64,000 nucleotides of DNA from Streptomyces sp. NBC_00335 (lineage in GTDB: Bacteria; Actinomycetota; Actinomycetes; Streptomycetales; Streptomycetaceae), in NCBI RefSeq assembly GCF_036127095.1, contig NZ_CP108006.1, forward strand, positions 5,633,501-5,697,500, written 5' to 3'. Made by a program: the position numbers and the translations under genes. The notes under the pieces were generated by a model. The model saw only the letters and a list, made by a program, of their open reading frames with translations. It was not told where the DNA came from and made no database searches. Position 1 is the first letter of the stretch; each line of letters opens with the position of its first letter. This document shows, in pieces, positions 45,434 through 52,020 of this stretch.

Positions 45434-45456
45434 GCCAGACTGGTCAGCGATGGCCA
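45434..45456 (+). repeat. left flanking direct repeat of the cargo segment
   Basis: GCCAGACTGGTCAGCGATGG followed by CCA; matches 48842-48864 at 21 of 23 positions (both differences T to C). It lies where the codon use changes to a less GC-rich type. Confidence 0.55.
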
Positions 45457-45524
45457 CACCGGCCCCTTCGAGGCTGCGGAGAGCCACTAGGTGTGCATCC
45501 GCCGCCGTTGATGGCCGGCCGCCC

Positions 45525-45815
45525 TCACTCGTCGTCGCAGCGCTCCAGGATCAACCCGAGGGACCCGTCCTCCAGTCCGTTGCTGTCTTCGAGGTGCAGG
45601 TGGCTCCCATCGGGAACACCCTCCCCGGCAAGTACAAGTAGATGCCCTGCAAGCGTTCTGAGCCCCGGGGCATTCGCCTCGATCACGACCTCTCCCCCCA
45701 AGCCCCGCACCTCAATCCGCGCGTCCGCCTCCCACGTGAAGACGTGCGCGACACCATCGGTCACGGCCGTGACTTGGGTGCTCTCAACGGGGGCGCTGCG
45801 GGATTCAGAGGTCAT
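45525..45815 (-). CDS. Imm32-like immunity-type protein
   Basis: A protein of 96 residues from ATG 45815 (MTSESRSAP); ATG 45824 is an alternative and neither has a clear ribosome-binding site. It shows VIEANAPGLRTLAGHLLVLA, GSHLHLEDSNGLEDGSLGLILER, which resembles Imm32-family immunity proteins. No cognate toxin is visible. Together with the Imm35-like gene it makes two orphan immunity-type genes in one element. Confidence 0.55.
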   Translation of the reverse strand: MTSESRSAPVESTQVTAVTDGVAHVFTWEADARIEVRGLGGEVVIEANAPGLRTLAGHLLVLAGEGVPDGSHLHLEDSNGLEDGSLGLILERCDDE

Positions 45816-46142
45816 GGCGACCATCATGCGCCCGGCGCACACGGCTCCGGAGGCCCCGTGCGTCTCAAGTGTTTCAGCAGGCCAGGGGCTCGGGAGGGGA
45901 CCGTGAGTCGGCCCCCGTCCACGAATAGGCCGCGAGGCCAGCCGAGCCTCGTCGTGTGGTAGCGGTCGGCCGAGGGCTCAGGAGAGACCAGTGCCTGCAT
46001 GTCATGAGTGGCGCTGAGCTGCATTTTTGTTGATGGAAGTTGGTGCTGGCCGGGCAACGTCCCGCGTACACACCGGAGCGGAGTAGTCCATTCCGGAGTC
46101 TGGCCACAGGCGTTGTCGGTGGGCTGTTCTACGGTGTCGCTC
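45816..46142. other. 327-bp region without gene
   Basis: No convincing open frame with plausible start and codon use. It contains mixed lower-GC sequence leading to the McrA-N-like gene. Nothing else recognised. Confidence 0.5.
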
Positions 46143-46340
46143 ATGGCACCTTCTGACATCACACGCGCGGGCATCTTGCGGGCAATTGCAGAGCATGACG
46201 AGGTCGGACAGGAGACCTTCCGGGCCACTTACGGCTACCACGCGGCGATCACCTATCTGCTAGTCCATGAGGGGCGGGAGTACGACTCCAAGGCCATCGC
46301 TGGCGTTGCTCACCACCGCTACGCACAGACGCTCCGCTAG
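46143..46340 (+). CDS. orphan McrA-N-like domain protein
   Basis: A 65-residue protein from ATG 46143: SDITRAGILRAIAEHDEVGQ, YGYHAAITYLLVHEGREYDSKAI, AGVAHHRY. This matches the N-terminal domain I remember from ScoMcrA-type modification-dependent restriction proteins (patterns YLLVHDGRxYDSKAI and AxAGxAH), but it stops where a full enzyme would continue into SRA/HNH parts. The EndoVII-like nuclease gene follows after 10 bases, so the two may be a split or decayed restriction enzyme, or a DNA-binding partner for the nuclease. Confidence 0.55.
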   Translation: MAPSDITRAGILRAIAEHDEVGQETFRATYGYHAAITYLLVHEGREYDSKAIAGVAHHRYAQTLR

Positions 46341-46350
46341 GCGTCCAAGC

Positions 46351-47130
46351 ATGCGGACAAAGGACTGTGAAGAGTGTGGGGCCCCGTTCGCTCCCTCAGG
46401 GCCAGCTCGTTACTGCGGAGAACGCTGCCGTGCAGAAGGGAAGGCGCTGAAACTGACAGCGGGCATGTACGGGCTTACCTTGGAGCAGGTCCGCATGGTT
46501 CGCACGGTGGGTGCCTGCATGATCTGCTCATCGACAGTATCCGGATTCGAGTCCGGCATATTTGCCGTAGATCATTGTCATGACAGTCAAATCGTCCGCG
46601 GCATCCTCTGTCAAGCCTGCAATTTTCTTCTGGGCAACGCTCGCGATAATGTCGAAATTCTCTTGAGCGCTATAAAATACCTACTCAAAGACCATGCGGC
46701 TGAGCCATGGAATCAAGGTAGGAGTCGAGCCGAAGTGGTCGCTCACCGAAAAGAGCAGCGGCTCTCGGCTCGACTCGAACGCGCCGAGAGTGATCTAGAG
46801 ATGGCTGAGCGGCGTATCAGGGAACTCGAATCCGTCTTGTCGGAGGTAGCTGAAGACACGGCAGTGGCTGCACGTCGTCGAGCCAGGGATGCCGATGCGG
46901 TCGAGAGATTCGTCAGCGAGTTCATTGCGCCTGCTGCCCGCAGTTCGCGCGTCGCGGCCAGCGCCATACGCACCACTTGGGCTGACTGGACGGGAGGCGC
47001 AGTATGCCCAGTTCGGAGCCTTCACGATGCTCTCCATAAGGTGGGAGGCGTCGAGCGCCGATCCTCGACCGGTAAGTACTGGGTCGGAATAGCCCTTCGG
47101 TCAATCCCATCGGGTCGTGCGGAGAACTAG
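46351..47130 (+). CDS. endonuclease VII-type HNH nuclease with coiled-coil and winged domain
   Basis: A 259-residue protein from ATG 46351. A zinc ribbon (Cys6, Cys9, Cys22, Cys26) leads into an EndoVII/HNH core: Cys56-x2-Cys59, Asp74-His75-x-His77, then IVRGILC87QAC90N and LLGNARDNVEIL. Next comes a charged coiled coil (about 130-190) and a C-terminal domain (about 195-255: FVSEFIAPAARSSRVAASAI, RTTWADWTGG, GKYWVGIALR) resembling winged domains at primase ends. Third codon positions are unusually AT-rich for Streptomyces. Probably a cargo nuclease cutting branched or modified DNA; combination is unusual. Confidence 0.7.
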   Translation: MRTKDCEECGAPFAPSGPARYCGERCRAEGKALKLTAGMYGLTLEQVRMVRTVGACMICSSTVSGFESGIFAVDHCHDSQIVRGILCQACNFLLGNARDNVEILLSAIKYLLKDHAAEPWNQGRSRAEVVAHRKEQRLSARLERAESDLEMAERRIRELESVLSEVAEDTAVAARRRARDADAVERFVSEFIAPAARSSRVAASAIRTTWADWTGGAVCPVRSLHDALHKVGGVERRSSTGKYWVGIALRSIPSGRAEN

Positions 47131-47208
47131 ACAGCGACGGTATACGGATCCGGAGGCCCCGTGAACCTCGAGTTGACAGTTGTCATGCAGTGGTGAGAGC
47201 CCCATGTG

Positions 47209-48507
47209 TCAGCCTGCCTGAACGACAGCCCTCACCTTCGGCCCAAGCCACGCCCATTCGGAGTGGTTCTGGATGCGTTCAAAAACGGCGGTCGGGGCAG
47301 ACGATTCCCGAAGCGCACACACAACGTAAAGCCAGTAAAGGGACTCGGCAAGGAAGTACTGGGAGCTGCCACCTTGATTGGGTCGCTTGCCAAGATGGTG
47401 GCCAATGTCATCCCGGTTGGACTTTACAATGCGAGACCAGGCGTCAACATCCCCGACAAGCTCCGCAAAAAGGTCTCCTCCCAGATTGCAGCAATGATCT
47501 AGGGCGCCGGGTAGCTTAACGTTTTTATAGCCGATTCGAGTTCGCCCGAAGGCTTCAATGGCAACGGCGCGATGAAACAGGCGGTCTTCGACGAAGAGCC
47601 CAGCTCGATAACGGCTAGCCATTACGCGGCCGAGAGTGTCGCGATGGCGGACCATGCTCTCCATCCAATTCGACACCCCATCGATTCCACCAAGCTCGTC
47701 GAAAGTGAAGAACATCTCCGCAGCATGGCGAATTCCTGGCTTCTTGCTGGTGTCTCTTGCGATCCACTCGGCAAATAGTGTGATCGGAATTCGGTGATTT
47801 TGGTCACCGGAATCTACCGCAACATCGGGATGGCAGAAACTGAGTTGGTCATATTCTGCGACGCGTCCGGTGGCAATGCTGACCAAGTCCTGCAAGTCGC
47901 TTACATGCTCGATGGCATCCGACGTCGAAATCAAGCCGGGAAATTCAAGACGCCATACGTAGCGCTCGCGAAGCGACTGCTCTGTCCCGGTATGGGAAGG
48001 CAGCCCGATGCGATGCTCGAGTTTGATTGACAGGCCGCTGGGCAAGGTGGCGCACCGCTCGGGCTGCCGGCGCACCTCCAATGATGCGTAAGGACTTCCT
48101 TCTGTGGTCTCCTCGTGGGTGTAGTGCTTTGCGATAATTCCTCGGTTCCCTACCCATTGAGTCAGGTGGCGCATGTCAGCTGTCACGCCATCGGCATTGG
48201 GCTCGTCGTCTTCAGTGAACCATGTCCCCTTGAATACTTGTTGTACTGAAATCCTCTCGACCTCGCCGGTGTAGTTTTTCTGAAAGCAGTCTTCGAGTGT
48301 AAACTCCTTTCGGCCTGCGAGTCCGTGAATTCGGCTGTATATTCCGTCATTCGCTTGCAATGCATCTTGGGGGTTAAAGGTGCCGATCAGGCGGAGCTCG
48401 GTTCCTGTATCTGGATGATAAGAGAGAATGCCCGCTACTTTGTTCCCCTCGTCGCTTGGCAGCCACCATTGGCCCTCGACTTCCAGGCTACGTGAATCCT
48501 CGGGCAT
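47209..48507 (-). CDS. ApeA-like HEPN anti-phage protein
   Basis: A 432-residue protein from ATG 48507, with AGGAG seven bases upstream. The N-terminal region (about 8-150) follows the ApeA N-terminal pattern: GQWWLPSDEGNKVAGILSYH, TELRLIGTF and a beta-rich continuation. The C-terminal part (about 280-432) is helical and carries the HEPN motif Arg365-x4-His370 in SNRDDIGHHLG, a ribonuclease-type signature. ApeA proteins act in abortive anti-phage defence as single genes. Codon use is much less GC-rich than the core. It converges with the nuclease gene, with 78 bases between stops. Confidence 0.62.
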   Translation of the reverse strand: MPEDSRSLEVEGQWWLPSDEGNKVAGILSYHPDTGTELRLIGTFNPQDALQANDGIYSRIHGLAGRKEFTLEDCFQKNYTGEVERISVQQVFKGTWFTEDDEPNADGVTADMRHLTQWVGNRGIIAKHYTHEETTEGSPYASLEVRRQPERCATLPSGLSIKLEHRIGLPSHTGTEQSLRERYVWRLEFPGLISTSDAIEHVSDLQDLVSIATGRVAEYDQLSFCHPDVAVDSGDQNHRIPITLFAEWIARDTSKKPGIRHAAEMFFTFDELGGIDGVSNWMESMVRHRDTLGRVMASRYRAGLFVEDRLFHRAVAIEAFGRTRIGYKNVKLPGALDHCCNLGGDLFAELVGDVDAWSRIVKSNRDDIGHHLGKRPNQGGSSQYFLAESLYWLYVVCALRESSAPTAVFERIQNHSEWAWLGPKVRAVVQAG

Positions 48508-48610
48508 TCTTGATCTCCTACGGTGAGTCCGAGTGCTTGCAAGGCTCCTGCTTGTCAGGATGCCACCTAGGGGGTCTGCTCTGAGTTATTTTCGCGAGCC
48601 CGGATGCTTA

Positions 48611-48703
48611 GCGGTATGCCTCAGTGGATCGGTCCATCCGCGGGTGATCTTGAAAACCGTCGTGGCGCGAGTCGCGGTGGGTTTAAATCCCACACCCACC
48701 GCA
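48611..48703 (+). tRNA. degenerate tRNA-Ser(UGA)-like sequence
   Basis: The 3' part fits a class II tRNA: anticodon loop CTTGAAA (anticodon UGA), long variable arm GTGGC-GCGA-GTCGC, T arm GTGGG-TTTAAAT-CCCAC, then ACCCACCGC. The anticodon stem has one mismatch plus two G-U pairs, the D arm is not typical, and the 5' acceptor strand pairs at only five positions (GCGGT/ACCGC). A terminator follows immediately. It is either an unusual element-borne tRNA or a fossil integration site from a tRNA-Ser-targeting element. Confidence 0.4.
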
Positions 48704-48706
48704 GGT

Positions 48707-48745
48707 GAACGGCCCCTGACCAGCCAAAACGGTCAGGGGTCGTTC
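48707..48745 (+). terminator. hairpin terminator after the tRNA-like sequence
   Basis: 15-bp stem GAACGGCCCCTGACC / GGTCAGGGGTCGTTC (one G-U pair) with a 9-base loop, three bases after the tRNA-like sequence, as at real tRNA genes. Confidence 0.65.
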
Positions 48746-48841
48746 GCATGAGCGTGGTCCGGCAGCGCCCGTCGTTCCCCGCTGTTTCCCCCTGGAACGG
48801 GCACGGGAGGGGCGCGGCCCGCCATCTGATCCGTACCTCTG

Positions 48842-48864
48842 GCCAGACCGGTCAGCGACGGCCA
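48842..48864 (+). repeat. right flanking direct repeat of the cargo segment
   Basis: GCCAGACCGGTCAGCGACGG followed by CCA; pairs with 45434-45456 (21/23). Codon use returns towards the backbone style after it. Confidence 0.55.
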
Positions 48865-48977
48865 TCGGCTGCTACAAGCTCCCGGAGGAGCGGTGCTGTA
48901 CGGGCCGGTTACTGGGGGGCGGTGCCGCGTTGCTGTACTCAGTGCGACGGACGGCAGGGGCGCTCTAAGGTTCGCTC

Positions 48978-49334
48978 ATGAAGTGGCTTGCAACAATCTT
49001 CGCTGCCCTCGGGGGCGTTCTTCCTATCGCCGCGGTGCTCTGGGGTTGGCGATCAACTCGCAGGGAGTACAAGCGGTTGGTGTCTGATCTCGACGCCATC
49101 GACGCTGTCATACATGCCCCTGAAGGGACGTACCCGGATATGACGGCCCAGTCCGACGCAATGAAGGCAATTCGCGCGCCGCATTTCACATACGGACGCA
49201 CCATGTACACCTACGAGTGGATCCAGCGGTTGATCCTTGAGCAAGCGATGTCGGAACTCCGAGGGCCAGCGTGGCTTGCTGGGGCAGGTATCGCCTTCGG
49301 CACGGCGGCGAGTGTTTGGTCCACCTGGCTGTAG
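48978..49334 (+). CDS. hypothetical membrane protein
   Basis: A 118-residue protein from ATG 48978 with CTAAGG upstream. One hydrophobic helix lies at the N-terminus (WLATIFAALGGVLPIAAVLW) and another at the C-terminus (GPAWLAGAGIAFGTAASVW), with a charged loop between them (RSTRREYKRLVSDLDAIDAV). Both termini would face the same side. Unknown function; such two-helix proteins in conjugative elements may act in surface exclusion or envelope functions, but nothing here proves it. Confidence 0.65.
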   Translation: MKWLATIFAALGGVLPIAAVLWGWRSTRREYKRLVSDLDAIDAVIHAPEGTYPDMTAQSDAMKAIRAPHFTYGRTMYTYEWIQRLILEQAMSELRGPAWLAGAGIAFGTAASVWSTWL

Positions 49335-49777
49335 CTCAGCCACAGCCGACCCCTGCTGTCATCCCGTCTGCCGTCGTCCCACACGTAGTGGTAGCGGGGC
49401 AGTCGTCAGGGGCCCAGGTGGAGCGCCCTGCTGGACGAACGACCTGGGCCCCTGGCGGCTGGTCTGCTACGGCTTGCCCTGGGACGACGGCAGGCGGGAT
49501 GACAGCCCCCACCCCGAACCACAACGGAGCCGCGGGCGCACGACTGGCCCCCGCCATCCCAGAGTCAGAGCGCCCCCGCCGGAGGCATCAGTCCTGACGG
49601 ACGGCTCACCGATCAGGCCGGGCTTACCCAGCCCATCAAGTCCTGAGCCATTGGCGCGCGGCTGGCGTCCCGGGCTGGAGCGGGGCGCAGACAGGAGCGC
49701 AGGCCCGGGGCGACGGGCGCGCGACGCCGCCTTGGCGGCGGAAGCGCCCTTGATGAAGTAGGGAAACTCTTATCGCG
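49335..49777. other. 443-bp region without gene, with a long hairpin
   Basis: Apart from the palindrome at 49357-49504 I see no feature. Open frames here are overlapping and lack ribosome-binding sites. Confidence 0.55.
49357..49504. repeat. 148-bp nested inverted repeat
   Basis: Outer arms 49357-49381 and 49480-49504 match at 24 of 25 positions (TGTCATCCCGTCTGCCGTCG and its complement); inner arms CAGGGGCCCAGGT (49407-49419) and ACCTGGGCCCCTG (49442-49454) are perfect. Middle sequence is partly complementary. It may be a MITE-like element, a strong terminator or an element-specific cis site such as a replication or single-strand origin. Confidence 0.65.
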
Positions 49778-50254
49778 CTAGGGCCCGGTGGCTGCAAGGG
49801 TGGCCCGGTTGGCGTTGATGTGCGCTGCCAGTTCGGTAAGCGCACACTCGATGCGGGCACTGGCGATCGGGTCGAAGTCCGATACTTCGGCCGCTGTGGC
49901 CAGGTAGTTGGAGGGCTCGATCCCCCAGGCCTCGATCAGGCTCCATCCAGCCTGGACCTGGGCAGTCTGTCCGTCTGCGGATGACACTCGTAGCCAGGCT
50001 GTGCACTGGTCCGAGAAGTCGTACGGCAGATAGGCGGTGCCGCCTACATCCTTGAGCTCGATGATCTGTGCGCCCCACTGCTCCAGCAGCCGAGCGAGCC
50101 GCGCACCCAGGCCGCCTGGGGCAGTCGCCGAGTCATCGATCGCGAGGTAGTACGAATCGCATGGGTGCTGGTGGGAGCCGATGCGTAGCCGGAGGTCTTT
50201 GTGGTCCCCTCGGGTGCGGACACGGTCAAAGTGCAGAGCGATGTCCGCGGGCAT
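49778..50254 (-). CDS. hypothetical protein
   Basis: A 158-residue protein from ATG 50254 (MPADIALHFDRVRTRGD). The sequence is mixed alpha/beta (RLRIGSHQHPCDSYYLAIDDS, GGTAYLPYDFSDQCTAWLRVSSADGQ in parts) with a helical end. No motif recognised. It lies 11 bases after the Nudix gene on the same strand, so the two are probably co-transcribed from the KorSA-controlled divergent promoter. Confidence 0.65.
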   Translation of the reverse strand: MPADIALHFDRVRTRGDHKDLRLRIGSHQHPCDSYYLAIDDSATAPGGLGARLARLLEQWGAQIIELKDVGGTAYLPYDFSDQCTAWLRVSSADGQTAQVQAGWSLIEAWGIEPSNYLATAAEVSDFDPIASARIECALTELAAHINANRATLAATGP

Positions 50255-50265
50255 GAGCGTCTCTT

Positions 50266-50724
50266 TCAGTACGTGCTTGTGGTCAGCTGGCGGCCGTCGT
50301 GGCTGCGGACGTGGGGGCCTGCGTCGTCCAGGGCGTCTAGGAGACGGATCGCGTAGACCTCGGACATTTGGGCGGTGACCTCTTCTGGGGTGAGCCATGC
50401 GACCGCGGTCGATTCCGCCGAGGTGCGCTCGGTGCCGCCTGCCGGCTTGCAGCGGAAGACCAGGGCGACGATGCCTCGGGTGGTGTTCTTGTAGACCCCG
50501 GTGAGCTTGTCTACCTCGACCTTGATGCCCGTCTCCTCCAGGACCTCGCGGCGGACGCCGGCCTCCGGGGACTCGGTGAGTTCGAGTACTCCGCCCGGCA
50601 GTTCCCAAGTCCCGTTGTCCGCGCGACGGATCGCCAGGAGTCGGCCGTCCTCGCGCAGCACTGCCCCGGCTACGGACACGGAGTGCAGTGGCGTTGACTT
50701 GGCCTGCGGGGAACCCGTACTCAT
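50266..50724 (-). CDS. Nudix hydrolase, Pif-like
   Basis: A 152-residue Nudix protein. The start is taken at ATG 50724 (MSTGSPQAKS). The Nudix box is perfect: Gly45-x5-Glu51-x7-Arg59-Glu60-x2-Glu63-Glu64-x-Gly66, flanked by GRLLAIRRADNGTWELPGG. In pSAM2 the Nudix protein Pif prevents redundant transfer between element-bearing cells; here the gene is likewise adjacent to the korSA-like gene, divergent. A KorSA-type operator overlaps its start. Note that a host housekeeping Nudix role is the alternative. Confidence 0.75.
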   Translation of the reverse strand: MSTGSPQAKSTPLHSVSVAGAVLREDGRLLAIRRADNGTWELPGGVLELTESPEAGVRREVLEETGIKVEVDKLTGVYKNTTRGIVALVFRCKPAGGTERTSAESTAVAWLTPEEVTAQMSEVYAIRLLDALDDAGPHVRSHDGRQLTTSTY

Positions 50725-50734
50725 GTACAGGAGC
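50719..50734. promoter_or_regulatory. KorSA-type operator 1
   Basis: ACTCATGTACAGGAGC, nearly palindromic and matching the sites at 51590 and 51626. It overlaps the Nudix start codon and lies about 20 bases before the GntR start, so one bound repressor could block both divergent genes. Confidence 0.7.
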
Positions 50735-50754
50735 ATAGGAGGAAGAGAAGGACT

Positions 50755-51537
50755 ATGGGAACCGCAGTAGGAGGGGGCCGAGGGGCTGTGCCGCGCTACG
50801 TGCAGATCGCTGAGGACATCGTGCAGCAGATCCGCGCCGGGGTGCTGAGTGCCGGCGACATGGTGCCGAGTGAGTCCGAGCTCGTGGAGCGCTACGGCGT
50901 CGCGGGCGGGACGATCCGCAAGGCCATGGTGGAGGTTCGGGCCAGCGGGCTCGTGGAGACCCGGCATGGCAAGGGGTCGCTGGTGAAGGCTCGGCCGCCC
51001 GTGCGGCACCGGTCCTCCGATCGCTTCCGGCGTACGCATCGGCAGGAGGGTAGGGCGGCGTACCTCGCTGAGTCCGCGCAGTCCGGGGCCGAGGCCAAGG
51101 TGAGCGTGCTGTTCATCGGGCCGATGGAGGCGCCGGAGGAGATCGCGTCGCGGCTCGGGGTCACCGCGGGGACTCAGGTGCTGGCCCGGCGTCGGCTGTA
51201 CTTCCGGAACGGGACGCCCGTAGAGACGGCCACCTCGTACCTGCCCTGGGACGTCGTGAAGGACATCCCGGAGCTCTTCGCCGAGAATCCGGGGCCCGGC
51301 GGCATCTACGCACGGCTGGAGGATCACGGCCACGTCTTCGCCGAGTACGTGGAGACGCTCCAGGCCCGGCCAGCCGCCAAGGCTGAGGCGACCGAGCTAT
51401 CGCTGACTCCCGGCGCACCCGTGGTGCATCTGCTCCGCGATGCCGTCACGGAGGAAGGCCGTGTGGTCGAGGTCTGCGACACCCTCATGGCCGCTGACCA
51501 GTTCGTCTTCGAGTACCGGATCCCCGCACGCGACTGA
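50755..51537 (+). CDS. GntR-family repressor, KorSA-like (element GntR 3)
   Basis: A 260-residue regulator from ATG 50755 behind AGAAGG. HTH: PRYVQIAEDIVQQIRAGVLSAGDMVPSESELVERYGVAGGTIRKAMVEV in pieces; UTRA domain from about 105 (VSVLFIGPMEAPEEIASRLGV ... FVFEYRIPARD). Location before the transfer genes and near the Nudix gene matches KorSA of pSAM2, which represses replication and transfer functions. Operators at 50719, 51590 and 51626 would be its targets. A terminator (51559-51586) follows. Confidence 0.85.
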   Translation: MGTAVGGGRGAVPRYVQIAEDIVQQIRAGVLSAGDMVPSESELVERYGVAGGTIRKAMVEVRASGLVETRHGKGSLVKARPPVRHRSSDRFRRTHRQEGRAAYLAESAQSGAEAKVSVLFIGPMEAPEEIASRLGVTAGTQVLARRRLYFRNGTPVETATSYLPWDVVKDIPELFAENPGPGGIYARLEDHGHVFAEYVETLQARPAAKAEATELSLTPGAPVVHLLRDAVTEEGRVVEVCDTLMAADQFVFEYRIPARD

Positions 51538-51558
51538 CGCTCGCTCAACTCCCCACAG

Positions 51559-51586
51559 CCCGCTACGAGTTTCTCTTCGTAGCGGG
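51559..51586 (+). terminator. hairpin terminator of the KorSA-like gene
   Basis: 10-bp perfect arms CCCGCTACGA / TCGTAGCGGG with an 8-base loop, followed by TTGA. It isolates the repressor gene from the transfer operon downstream. Confidence 0.7.
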
Positions 51587-51589
51587 TTG

Positions 51590-51641
51590 ACTCATGTATA
51601 GGAGTCGGGCACTCTTCTTCATGTCACTCCTGTACATGAGT
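51590..51641. promoter_or_regulatory. paired KorSA-type operators before the transfer operon
   Basis: ACTCATGTATAGGAGT (51590-51605) and, in inverted orientation, ACTCCTGTACATGAGT (51626-51641), 36 bp apart. A degenerate third half-site (CTATAGAGGAGT, about 51657-51668) overlaps the ribosome-binding site. They lie just before the first transfer-operon gene at 51677. Confidence 0.7.
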
Positions 51642-51676
51642 GACGGAGTTCAGCATCTATAGAGGAGTGATCCGCT

Positions 51677-52018
51677 GTGCGTCAGATTCCCGTCGACACC
51701 TCGGCCGCCATGGTGATGGTCGCCCAGCCCCCGGCCGTGAAGATCAAGGACCGTCGGACCGGCGAGATCGCCACCGACCCCGAGACCGGGTCCCAGATGA
51801 TGACCGTGGACGTGCTGTTCGCCTCCTACGGAGAGGCGGAGGTCCTGTCGGTGGTCGTGCCGGCGCCCGGGATCTCGGGGGAGCTGGTCATGGGTACCCC
51901 CGTCGCCCTGACCGGCCTCGTCGCCCGCCCGTGGGAGAACGAGTTCAACGGCCAGAAGCGCCACGGCATCAGCTTCCGCGCCGTCGCCGTCACCTCGCTC
52001 ACCGCCAAGGCGGGCTGA
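51677..52018 (+). CDS. SCO3933-family regulatory protein
   Basis: A 113-residue protein from GTG 51677 behind GAGGAG. It begins MRQIPVDTSAAMVMVAQPPAV and continues KIKDRRTGEIATDPETGSQ, VDVLFASYGEAEVL, WENEFNGQKRHGISFRAVAV, the pattern of the SCO3933-type regulators found first in AICE transfer operons. It is probably an OB-fold-like DNA-binding accessory factor. Two bases separate its stop from the traSA start. Confidence 0.8.
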   Translation: MRQIPVDTSAAMVMVAQPPAVKIKDRRTGEIATDPETGSQMMTVDVLFASYGEAEVLSVVVPAPGISGELVMGTPVALTGLVARPWENEFNGQKRHGISFRAVAVTSLTAKAG

Positions 52019-52020
52019 GC

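Larger units (their letters stand above)
48508..48977. other. 470-bp gap with tRNA-like sequence
   Basis: Holds a degenerate tRNA-Ser-like sequence (48611-48703), its terminator hairpin and the right 23-nt flanking repeat (48842-48864). No protein gene seen. Confidence 0.6.

Noticed and set aside
45816..46241. Short minus-strand frames before the McrA-N-like gene
   Set aside because: No start signal and poor codon use; no recognisable motif.
49237..49761. Overlapping open frames in the gene-free stretch of the element
   Set aside because: They traverse the long inverted repeat and lack starts with ribosome-binding sites; translations are low complexity.
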